Positions 15,914 through 23,297 of a stretch of DNA of 64,000 nt are shown in pieces. The notes below the pieces were generated by a model, which ran no database searches, had not been told where the DNA came from, and worked only from the letters and a program-made list of their open reading frames with translations. The first letter of the stretch is position 1; each line of letters begins with the position of its first letter. A program made the position numbers and the translations under genes. The DNA lies in NCBI RefSeq assembly GCF_003544815.1, contig NZ_CP032100.1:682001-746000 (forward strand). The letters run 5' to 3'. The stretch is from Arcobacter suis CECT 7833. GTDB lineage: Bacteria; Campylobacterota; Campylobacteria; Campylobacterales; Arcobacteraceae.

Positions 15914-18139
15914 TTATCTACTAACTGCATATAAATTATATTTTTTTAAGAATTCCATATCTTCATCATCTTTTACATTTTCAGCAAAAACTTTTATATT
16001 TAATAAAGTTGCTAATTCACCAATAGACTCAATAAAGCTTTGTTTAGAATAATCTTTACAAATATCACAAGTATAATCCCTCGCAAGTCTTATATAATCA
16101 AGGTTGAAATCTTTTAGATTACCAAGAGGAATAAACTTAGTTTCAAATCTTTTTATGATTATTTTTGCTCCACATTTGTGTATTTCATCTGCAAAAAATT
16201 TGAATTTATCTACATTTTTGGCAACAGCATAAGCCGTTGCAGAAAATACAAGTTGCGCAGCAATAGCTTTATTTTCAATAATTTTATTTTTAATCCATGC
16301 AATAAATGCTGTATTATTGATAGACTCTAAAGATAAGTTTATTGAAATATCGTGTTTAATACTATTTATTATGATATGTTGGATAACTTTTTCAATAACT
16401 TTTTTATCAAACTCAACTATTTTTTCATATTTTTCTGCAATAGAAACAAACGTTCCAATTGGAATATTATTTCCATCTTTATCTTTTATATTTGTAAATG
16501 CTTCTTGCATAACAATTTTGTCATCAATTGTATTTAGAGTTTTAGAATTTCCAATATAATTAACCTCAAATTTAGAGTTATTTATAATATCAAAAACTAA
16601 ATCTCTCCATGATTCCATATCTCTTGAAAGTTCATTTGCATCTGTAATAAAAAATTCATTTGGTCCAATTAAAGTAGCTTTTTCATAAGCTTGAGTTGCA
16701 CTTTGTAAAATCTCAGGTGTAGTTCCAATGGGATTAAAAGGAGTTCCACCAATATGAACAATCTCTTTTTTATTAAATTCTATTGATAATTCTTCAAAAC
16801 TTTTTTGAAGTTGTTTTGAAAAACTTATTGCATCTTCATAAGTAGAATCTTTTGCAATTAAAGCAAACTCTGAACCAAAAAATCTATATGCACTTATTTT
16901 TAGATTTTTGTATTTGCTAGTTCTTAAAATTTTTGCAAATTTTTTAATAAAATCATTTACTTCATTTGTTGTATGAGCTTTTGCAAAAGATGCTAAGTCT
17001 GTAATTTTTATTACAAAAACATAACCAGTTGATTTATTTATAAACATATGTTTCATATCTGTTTCAAAATTTTGTTTTAAACAAAGTCCAGTTAAATCAT
17101 CAGTTGATAACTTTTTGCTTAAATTTTCAAGGGTATTGTTTAATCTATTTATAATAGCTTCTATTTTTGTTGACATATCATTAAATGCAATTGCAACTGC
17201 TTTTATTTCTGTTGTCCAAGGAAGTTGTTTTATTGTTCCAAATTTTCCACTTGCAATATTATTTGCTAATTTTTCTAAATTTTTTAAAGGTTTTAAAATA
17301 TATTGAACAAAAATAAATAGAATAACCATTGAAATAATAAAGGCAATAATTGCATAAATACTCGCACTTTTTGCTTGGTCATATAGTTTTGCATAAGCAT
17401 CACCTGGATTTGCACTTACATAAATAATTGCACTTGTTTGCCAACCATCACTTATTTCACTCGATTTTTCTTCAAGTTCAAGTGGAATTAAATGAATAAA
17501 CCATTCAGGAATATAATTAAATTTTACATCTCTTGATACTTTTACTAAAACTTTATTTACATTTAAAGAAGCAGATGTATTAATTTTTTTATCATTATTT
17601 TTTGTTGCTGTAAAAGAAAAAGTGATATTTTTATTGTTTACATAATTTTCATTTGGAGTAAAAATATATTCATTTTCTACTTCTTCTGTAGGTGTTTGAT
17701 CTTCTACTTTTTCTTCAGTTATATTTTCAAGAGCATTTAGTTCATTTTCCATACTAGAAACAGAAGTTAATATCTCAAGCTTTCCAATTTTTTCATCAAT
17801 TTGTACATTAGAAATTTGCCATTTTCCCTCAGGTAAATCTTTTACATTTTTTAATAAATCACTGTCTTTTATAGAAAAATAAGAGTTTTCCAATCTGATT
17901 TCTTTATAAAAACCTCTATTTGCAATAGCATTTATTATGGATTCAATTTCAGGATTACTTTTATCTTTTAAAAGATTTTTTAAACTCATTCCCAATGAAG
18001 TGGCAGTATCTTGAGCTTTTGTTACTGACTCAATTTCTAAATATTCTTTAGTATTTTTAACACTAATGATAAAATTACCTGTAAAAATCATAAAAAATAT
18101 TATTGATATGATTATATATAACTGTTTAGATAAAGACAT
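15914..18139 (-). CDS. lapD: LapD-like c-di-GMP receptor (degenerate GGDEF-EAL)
   Basis: A 741-residue inner-membrane signalling protein. Order: membrane helix 7-27; periplasmic LapD/MoxY-type sensor about 28-258, with an unusual acidic insert near 140-165; membrane helix 262-282; HAMP about 283-335; GGDEF-like domain about 345-500 whose signature is FGSEF (421-425); EAL-like domain about 510-741 whose signature is EAF (546-548). Both enzymatic motifs are degenerate, as in LapD of Pseudomonas, which binds c-di-GMP and holds back the periplasmic protease LapG. The LapG gene lies immediately upstream (14-base gap), which strongly supports the call. Confidence 0.88.
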   Translation of the reverse strand: MSLSKQLYIIISIIFFMIFTGNFIISVKNTKEYLEIESVTKAQDTATSLGMSLKNLLKDKSNPEIESIINAIANRGFYKEIRLENSYFSIKDSDLLKNVKDLPEGKWQISNVQIDEKIGKLEILTSVSSMENELNALENITEEKVEDQTPTEEVENEYIFTPNENYVNNKNITFSFTATKNNDKKINTSASLNVNKVLVKVSRDVKFNYIPEWFIHLIPLELEEKSSEISDGWQTSAIIYVSANPGDAYAKLYDQAKSASIYAIIAFIISMVILFIFVQYILKPLKNLEKLANNIASGKFGTIKQLPWTTEIKAVAIAFNDMSTKIEAIINRLNNTLENLSKKLSTDDLTGLCLKQNFETDMKHMFINKSTGYVFVIKITDLASFAKAHTTNEVNDFIKKFAKILRTSKYKNLKISAYRFFGSEFALIAKDSTYEDAISFSKQLQKSFEELSIEFNKKEIVHIGGTPFNPIGTTPEILQSATQAYEKATLIGPNEFFITDANELSRDMESWRDLVFDIINNSKFEVNYIGNSKTLNTIDDKIVMQEAFTNIKDKDGNNIPIGTFVSIAEKYEKIVEFDKKVIEKVIQHIIINSIKHDISINLSLESINNTAFIAWIKNKIIENKAIAAQLVFSATAYAVAKNVDKFKFFADEIHKCGAKIIIKRFETKFIPLGNLKDFNLDYIRLARDYTCDICKDYSKQSFIESIGELATLLNIKVFAENVKDDEDMEFLKKYNLYAVSR

Positions 18140-18153
18140 TTTGTATTCCTTTT

Positions 18154-18795
18154 TTAAAATCTACTCATTAAATCTTTCCAAGATTTAAGTTCATTATTTC
18201 CAACTCTTGCTTCACCTTTTGTTTTTGCTTGCCATAATCCAGAAGCATTAAAGCTATAAACAGGTTTTAAATCGGGTCGTTTAGATGCAACTTGTAAAGT
18301 TTTATTGATATTATCTAAAACTATTGGTTCAACCCCTGTTTTATGATAATAAGTTAAAACCATGTGCGCTTGTTCAAATTTACTATTTGCTTTTTTGTAA
18401 GATACATAGGTAATTCTTAATTTCTCATCTGAAATCCCTAGTTTAACCAAAGAAAAATATTTTGCAATTGCATAATCTTCGCAATCTCCAGCTCCACTTC
18501 CCATAAATTCGAAAGGTGTTGCCCAATAATCTTTTTCTCCCCAAACACTTAAATCGGTTTTATAAGTGATTTTATTAAAAAAATCATTTACATTTTTGAT
18601 TTTATTTAAGATAGTTTCATCTTTTGAAGATTCCAACATAGCATCCCATTCTTCAACTCTAGTTCTAGCTTGGGTACCATATTTATTTTCAATAGATTTT
18701 AGTTGAGATTCATCGATATTAAAAGTTTTTGAAGCAGTTGAAAATAAAGAGAAAAAAGAGATAAGAACAAAAGATATTATTAATATTTTTTGCAT
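18154..18795 (-). CDS. lapG: LapG-type periplasmic cysteine protease
   Basis: A 213-residue transglutaminase-like cysteine proteinase with a signal peptide (1-20). The triad is visible as C105 (GDCEDYA), H144 (EQAHMVL) and D161 (IVLDN). In Pseudomonas LapG cuts the adhesin LapA from the outer membrane when c-di-GMP falls, releasing cells from biofilm. Here it sits directly before lapD in the same direction. No large adhesin or type I secretion genes appear in the window, so the substrate is encoded elsewhere. Confidence 0.9.
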   Translation of the reverse strand: MQKILIISFVLISFFSLFSTASKTFNIDESQLKSIENKYGTQARTRVEEWDAMLESSKDETILNKIKNVNDFFNKITYKTDLSVWGEKDYWATPFEFMGSGAGDCEDYAIAKYFSLVKLGISDEKLRITYVSYKKANSKFEQAHMVLTYYHKTGVEPIVLDNINKTLQVASKRPDLKPVYSFNASGLWQAKTKGEARVGNNELKSWKDLMSRF

Positions 18796-18851
18796 CTTAA
18801 TCTCCCTTTTTTTATTTCTATAATAGCTAATATTTCATTAAAAATGAAATA

Positions 18852-20162
18852 TTATTTTAGAAGATTTTTTACTTCTTGTTCAGATATTAAATCACTATCA
18901 TATTTAATAGCAATTATATTTTCTGTATTGTTTATATACCATTCTTCAATAGCATTATTTTCTAATTTTCCACTATTTTCTAATTTATATTCATCTAAAT
19001 TTAAATAAATAAATTTTTTCTTAGCTGGATTTGGCATTGTAACAATCAAAATAGCCCATAAAATGCAAACTACGGCAATCACAACAACTAAAGTATCCAT
19101 TGATGCACTTTCATAAAATGCACCACCAAGAAGTCCACCTAAGAAAGTTCCCACATAACCAGCAGAAGTGAAAATTCCTAAAACTAAACCTCTTTGGTGA
19201 ACTTTTGCAAACTTAGCTGCAAGTGATTGCATGATTGGTTCGTGCATATTAAATCCAATAAAAAAGATAACAACACCAATTACAAAAACAGTTGAGTTTG
19301 AACTAAATCCAATTACTAAATAAGAAATTGCAAAAAGAATAATTCCAATAATAAGAATTTCTTTAAATTTACCTTTTTTTTCAGCTAATACAGCAGCAGG
19401 TCCCATAGCAATTATTCCAAAAATCATAGCTGGAAGATAAACTTTCCATAATTCTGCCATTTGCCAATCAAAGTTTTTGATTAAAGTCATTGGAATAATC
19501 ATAAAAGCAAAAGTCATTAAACCTTTTTGTAAAAAGTTTGTGATGTTCATTTTTATTAAATTTGCATTTCCTAAAATCTCACCTAAATTTGCTTTTTCTT
19601 TATAAGTGTGTGTGATTTTTGGAGGATTTGGAACAAATTTTATTAAAACAAAAATCGAAGCTAATGCTAAAAATAAAGTTATATAAAATAAAGATTCAAC
19701 ACCAAAAGCAGCTCCAATAGTAGGACCTGCAATCATAGAAATAGCAAAAGCAAAAGCAATAGAAGAACCCATAACCGCCATTGCTTTTGGTCTTTGTTCT
19801 TCTTTTACTAAGTCACTAATCATCGCAGTTACAACAGCACCAATAGAACCTGCACCTTGTAAAAGTCTTCCGAAAATTAAAGTATAAATATCTGTTGAAA
19901 ATGCACAAATTAATGAACCTATTGCAAAAATCAATAGACCAAAAATAATAGTACCTTTTCTACTAAATTTATCACTAATTACTCCAAAAGGAATTTGAAA
20001 TAACATTTGGGTTAAAGCATAACCACCAATTACAATCCCAACTAAAGTTGGAGTTGCACCTTCTAAATTTATAGCGTATACTGATATTACTGGTAAAACT
20101 AAAAATAGACCGAAAAATCTTAGGGCAATAATAGCACTAAGAGGTAAAACTGATTTAATCAT
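18852..20162 (-). CDS. MFS transporter with C-terminal cytoplasmic extension
   Basis: A 436-residue major facilitator protein with 12 predicted membrane segments and the loop motif FGVISDKFSRKGTI between helices 2 and 3. The last ~50 residues form a hydrophilic tail (after MPNPAKKKF) ending EQEVKNLLK, beyond the usual 12-helix core. Probably a drug or metabolite exporter of the DHA1 type. It is 56 bases upstream of lapG in the same direction and could share its transcript. Substrate unknown. Confidence 0.85.
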   Translation of the reverse strand: MIKSVLPLSAIIALRFFGLFLVLPVISVYAINLEGATPTLVGIVIGGYALTQMLFQIPFGVISDKFSRKGTIIFGLLIFAIGSLICAFSTDIYTLIFGRLLQGAGSIGAVVTAMISDLVKEEQRPKAMAVMGSSIAFAFAISMIAGPTIGAAFGVESLFYITLFLALASIFVLIKFVPNPPKITHTYKEKANLGEILGNANLIKMNITNFLQKGLMTFAFMIIPMTLIKNFDWQMAELWKVYLPAMIFGIIAMGPAAVLAEKKGKFKEILIIGIILFAISYLVIGFSSNSTVFVIGVVIFFIGFNMHEPIMQSLAAKFAKVHQRGLVLGIFTSAGYVGTFLGGLLGGAFYESASMDTLVVVIAVVCILWAILIVTMPNPAKKKFIYLNLDEYKLENSGKLENNAIEEWYINNTENIIAIKYDSDLISEQEVKNLLK

Positions 20163-20237
20163 ATATAATCCTAAACATATTATAATTTTGTGCGATTATA
20201 GTTAATAATAGTTAATAATAGGTTGAAAAGGATTATA

Positions 20238-20837
20238 GTGAAGATAGTATTAGCCTCAGCAAACAAAGGAAAAATAGCAGAGTTCCAAAAACTAATGCCA
20301 GATGATGAAGTTCTTGCATTTAGTGAAATTTTAGGACAAATAGAAATAGACGAAGATCAAGATAGTTTTAAGGGAAATGCTGTAAAAAAAGCTAGAACTA
20401 TTTATGATTTATTAATAGAAAGAGGCATCAAAGATGTTATTGTAATTTCAGATGATTCAGGAATCTCAGTTCCTGTATTAAATAATGCTCCTGGAATTTA
20501 TAGTGCTAGATATGCTGGATTAAATGCAAGTGATAAAGATAATAATGAAAAATTAAAGTCTGAGTTAAATAACTTAGGTTTAGAAAAAACACCTGCGTTT
20601 TATACCGCTTGTATTGCCTTAGTTTATAAAAATGAAGTTTATACGGTTCATGGTTGGATGCATGGAGATGTTATAAATAAAGAACTAGGTGAGAATGGTT
20701 TTGGATATGATCCGATGTTTATTCCAACAGGTTTTGACAAAACTTTAGGAGAATTACCAAGTGAAGTAAAAAAAGAATTTTCTCACAGAAGTAAAGCCTT
20801 AAAATTAGCAATTAAAGTTTTAGAAGTTATTCTTTAG
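20238..20837 (+). CDS. rdgB: XTP/dITP (non-canonical purine NTP) pyrophosphatase
   Basis: RdgB/HAM1 removes inosine and xanthosine triphosphates from the nucleotide pool. The 199-residue product begins MKIVLASANKGKIAEF, contains SDDSGISVPVLNNAPGIYSARYAG, and ends with GFGYDPMFIPTG and FSHRSKAL, all family hallmarks. I choose the GTG at 20238, six bases after AAAAGGA, because the family starts at this point; a TTG 15 bases upstream overlaps the binding site. Its 3' end overlaps a convergent pseudopilin gene by 11 bases. Confidence 0.93.
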   Translation: MKIVLASANKGKIAEFQKLMPDDEVLAFSEILGQIEIDEDQDSFKGNAVKKARTIYDLLIERGIKDVIVISDDSGISVPVLNNAPGIYSARYAGLNASDKDNNEKLKSELNNLGLEKTPAFYTACIALVYKNEVYTVHGWMHGDVINKELGENGFGYDPMFIPTGFDKTLGELPSEVKKEFSHRSKALKLAIKVLEVIL

Positions 20838-21153
20838 TAATTCTTTCATAAAGTGAAATATTATAATCTTTTGCTTTTACAAAAATATCTACATTAAAAA
20901 TAGAGCCTTTTTGCTCTATTTGAGCAAAAATGTTAAATAAATCATCATCAACTTTTAGATGAGTTATATCTTTTAAATCCAATTCATTTATATAATTCTT
21001 TAAAAAGTTTTTATGATTTTTTGCTTGAATATATAAATATTGGTTTGTTAAATTTGTGTTTTTTAATGATTTTGTTTCTAAAATAAAAATACCTAAAACT
21101 GAAAAAGTTGTTATTAGAACTATTGTCAAAAGTAAAGTATAAGCTTTTTTCAT
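20827..21153 (-). CDS. Pseudopilin-like protein, third of a cluster
   Basis: A 108-residue protein starting MKKAYTLLLTIVLITTFSVLG, a pilin-like N-terminal helix without the usual glutamate at position 5 of the mature form, as in minor pseudopilins of the GspK/PilX type. The chosen ATG overlaps the upstream gene's TGA stop (ATGA), indicating translational coupling. The body is small and mainly helical. It ends inside the convergent rdgB gene. Confidence 0.65.
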   Translation of the reverse strand: MKKAYTLLLTIVLITTFSVLGIFILETKSLKNTNLTNQYLYIQAKNHKNFLKNYINELDLKDITHLKVDDDLFNIFAQIEQKGSIFNVDIFVKAKDYNISLYERITKE

Positions 21154-21491
21154 AGTGAAAACTCCCAAGTTTGAACTATTTTATTATCTAAATTTATAAA
21201 AATTATTATTTTGTTTGCTGATTTATTTAAAGTAAATTCTTCTATTTTTTCTAAAAGTAAAAAGTTCTCAAAATATAAATTTTGGTTTGAATACGTAAAT
21301 TTTTCTATCTCTTTTAGATGTTTTTCAAAAAATATTTTTGTTGATAATAAATCTATTTTTTGAATTTCGAGTTGTTGATTAACTCTATTTTCAAAAAATA
21401 GCTCTTTTGTAAAAAGTGTTGAATATATTATTACTATTGAAGAGATAATTAAAGTTAAGATTATTTCAAGAAGAGAAAAACTATTTTTCAT
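21150..21491 (-). CDS. Prepilin-type pseudopilin, second of a cluster
   Basis: A 113-residue protein with a class III prepilin signal MKNSFSLLEIILTLIISSIVI: short positive leader, then a hydrophobic helix with the conserved glutamate at +5 after the SFSLLE site. The leader ends in Ser rather than Gly. The start overlaps the upstream gene's end (ATGAAAAATAG). Likely assembles with its neighbours into a type IV pilus or type II secretion-like tip complex; no secretion ATPase is in the window. Confidence 0.72.
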   Translation of the reverse strand: MKNSFSLLEIILTLIISSIVIIYSTLFTKELFFENRVNQQLEIQKIDLLSTKIFFEKHLKEIEKFTYSNQNLYFENFLLLEKIEEFTLNKSANKIIIFINLDNKIVQTWEFSL

Positions 21492-21768
21492 ATTTAAAGA
21501 TTTTTATATTTTCATTTTCAAATTGATATTTAGAAACTGTGACATTTTGTGTTGTTTCTTGATTTTGTGTAATTTGTAGGGTTTGATTTATTTTTGTAAA
21601 ATTTTTATAATCTTTTGTATCAAAACTATTTTCCAAGTTATTTAATAACATGAAATTCTTTTGATCTATCTCATCATGATAAGAAGAATATATAAATCCA
21701 CTTATCACGATAGATAAAAAAGTAATACTGATTAATGTTTCAATTAAAGTAAAACTATTTTTTACCAA
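21481..21768 (-). CDS. Prepilin-type pseudopilin, first of a cluster
   Basis: A 95-residue protein starting MVKNSFTLIETLISITFLS, with the prepilin motif SFTLIE and a hydrophobic helix. It uses a TTG start lying within the end of proC (overlap 14 bases), so it is translated from the proC transcript. The rest is a short polar domain rich in asparagine and threonine. Role as a minor pilin is inferred from the N-terminus and from two similar genes downstream. Confidence 0.68.
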   Translation of the reverse strand: MVKNSFTLIETLISITFLSIVISGFIYSSYHDEIDQKNFMLLNNLENSFDTKDYKNFTKINQTLQITQNQETTQNVTVSKYQFENENIKIFKYEK

Positions 21769-22519
21769 GTTCTAAAGCTTTTTTGTATGATTCTTCAACA
21801 GCTTTTATCATCGCATCTCTAACACCTGATTCTTCAAGTTTTGCATAACCAGCAGCAGTTGTTCCACCAGGACTCATAACTGAATCTTTTATAATTGCTG
21901 GATGAGAATGTTTAAGTAATGAAGCAGTTCCACTAAATAAACCTTGAACTAATTGATTACTAAGATGTCTTTCCAATCCCGCTTTAACTGCACCATCTGC
22001 TAATGCTTCTGCAATTAAAGCCAAAAATGCAGGTCCACTTCCAGCAACAGCTGTTGCAATATCAAGTTGGTCTTCTGTATTTACCCAAATTGCTTGCCCT
22101 ATACTTGCAAAAATTTCCATCGCAATAATTTTTGCTTCTTGATCTCCTGTTATTGTAGTCATTGAATTTTGAACAGATGCTGCAACATTTGGCATAGTTC
22201 TTATATAATGTTTTGCTTTTATTTGTTTTCTTAAAGTTTCAAGTTTTGTTCCAGCTAAAATAGATAATAATATGTTTGCATTCCCTGTAAGTCTTGCTGA
22301 TATACTTTCTAATGCATATGGTTTTACACAAAATATTACATTTTTCCCCGTAATATTTTCATTTTCTTCTAATACTTTTATTGTAATTTGTGGTATTTTT
22401 TCGTGGATAATTTTTAATTTATCTCCATCTCTTCCGATGATTTCAACTTCATGATTTTTTATTAAACCTCTTGCTAATGATTGAGCCATAATACCATTAC
22501 CAATTAATGTAAGTTTCAT
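21755..22519 (-). CDS. proC: Pyrroline-5-carboxylate reductase
   Basis: Catalyses the last step of proline synthesis with NAD(P)H. The 254-residue protein has the Rossmann start MKLTLIGNGIMAQSLARGL, the YIRTMPNVAASV segment, and the conserved C-terminal MSPGGTTAAGYAKLEESGVRDAMIKAVE. Length is slightly short but usual for this phylum. It heads a compact minus-strand set with three overlapping pseudopilin genes. Confidence 0.95.
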   Translation of the reverse strand: MKLTLIGNGIMAQSLARGLIKNHEVEIIGRDGDKLKIIHEKIPQITIKVLEENENITGKNVIFCVKPYALESISARLTGNANILLSILAGTKLETLRKQIKAKHYIRTMPNVAASVQNSMTTITGDQEAKIIAMEIFASIGQAIWVNTEDQLDIATAVAGSGPAFLALIAEALADGAVKAGLERHLSNQLVQGLFSGTASLLKHSHPAIIKDSVMSPGGTTAAGYAKLEESGVRDAMIKAVEESYKKALELGKK

Positions 22520-22615
22520 TATATTGCCTTTTTAATTATTTTGCTCAATTATAGCAGATAATTCCTAAGCTAGTATTAGATAGAATATCACTTTTATGAG
22601 AAAGGATATTCTAAA

Positions 22616-23269
22616 ATGAACAAAAGCTTTAAATTTAAAAATTTATTATTAATAGCTTGTACTGCCTTTGTATTTACTGCTTGCTCTTCAAAAGAAGAAC
22701 AAGAGTACAATAAACCAGCGTTATATTGGTATAACAAAATGTTAAAACAGATTGCTTCTAGCGATTTAGACGCAGCAGATGATACATATACATCACTAGA
22801 AAGTGAACACAGAAATACTCCTTTTGTTCCAACAGCTATGTTGATATTAGTTAATGCACATATTGATGAAGAAGAATACGCTCTAGCAAACTTCTATTTA
22901 GATGAGTACATAAAAAGATTTGGTCTTAGTAAAGACATCGATTATGCAAGATACTTAAAAATTAAAGCAAACTTTTTAGGGTTCAAATACCAATTTAGAG
23001 ATCAACAACTAATCGAAGATACTTTAGTTCAAATTGAAGACTTTAAAGTAAAATATAAAAATTCTCCTTATATGCCTTTAGTTGATACAATTAATTCAAG
23101 ATTATATATGGCAAAAGCTTCAATGGATAAAGAAATTGCAGAACTTTATATCAGAAGAGATAAAGAATTAGGAAGTGCTTTTTATGATCAAAAAGTAAAA
23201 AATACTTGGGTTGAACCAACAGAAATCGAACCTGTAAAAGTACCTTGGTACAGATCAATTTTTGAATAA
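22616..23269 (+). CDS. bamD: Outer membrane assembly lipoprotein BamD
   Basis: BamD is the essential lipoprotein of the BAM complex that inserts beta-barrel proteins. The 217-residue product has a lipobox FTACSS with lipid-bearing C23, followed by TPR-type helical repeats (NKMLKQIASSDLDAADDTYTSLE; AMLILVNAHIDEEEYALANFY). Length and layout fit. It lies 28 bases upstream of lon, the usual order in related genomes as far as I know. Confidence 0.88.
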   Translation: MNKSFKFKNLLLIACTAFVFTACSSKEEQEYNKPALYWYNKMLKQIASSDLDAADDTYTSLESEHRNTPFVPTAMLILVNAHIDEEEYALANFYLDEYIKRFGLSKDIDYARYLKIKANFLGFKYQFRDQQLIEDTLVQIEDFKVKYKNSPYMPLVDTINSRLYMAKASMDKEIAELYIRRDKELGSAFYDQKVKNTWVEPTEIEPVKVPWYRSIFE

Positions 23270-23297
23270 ATATTATAAATTTTAGGAGTTAAAATAG

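Noticed and set aside
20199-20221. Tandem AGTTAATAAT repeat before rdgB
   Set aside because: Only two short copies in AT-rich promoter DNA; not distinguishable from chance.
20223-20237. TTG start for rdgB giving five extra residues
   Set aside because: It overlaps the ribosome binding site, and the family's first residues align with the GTG at 20238.
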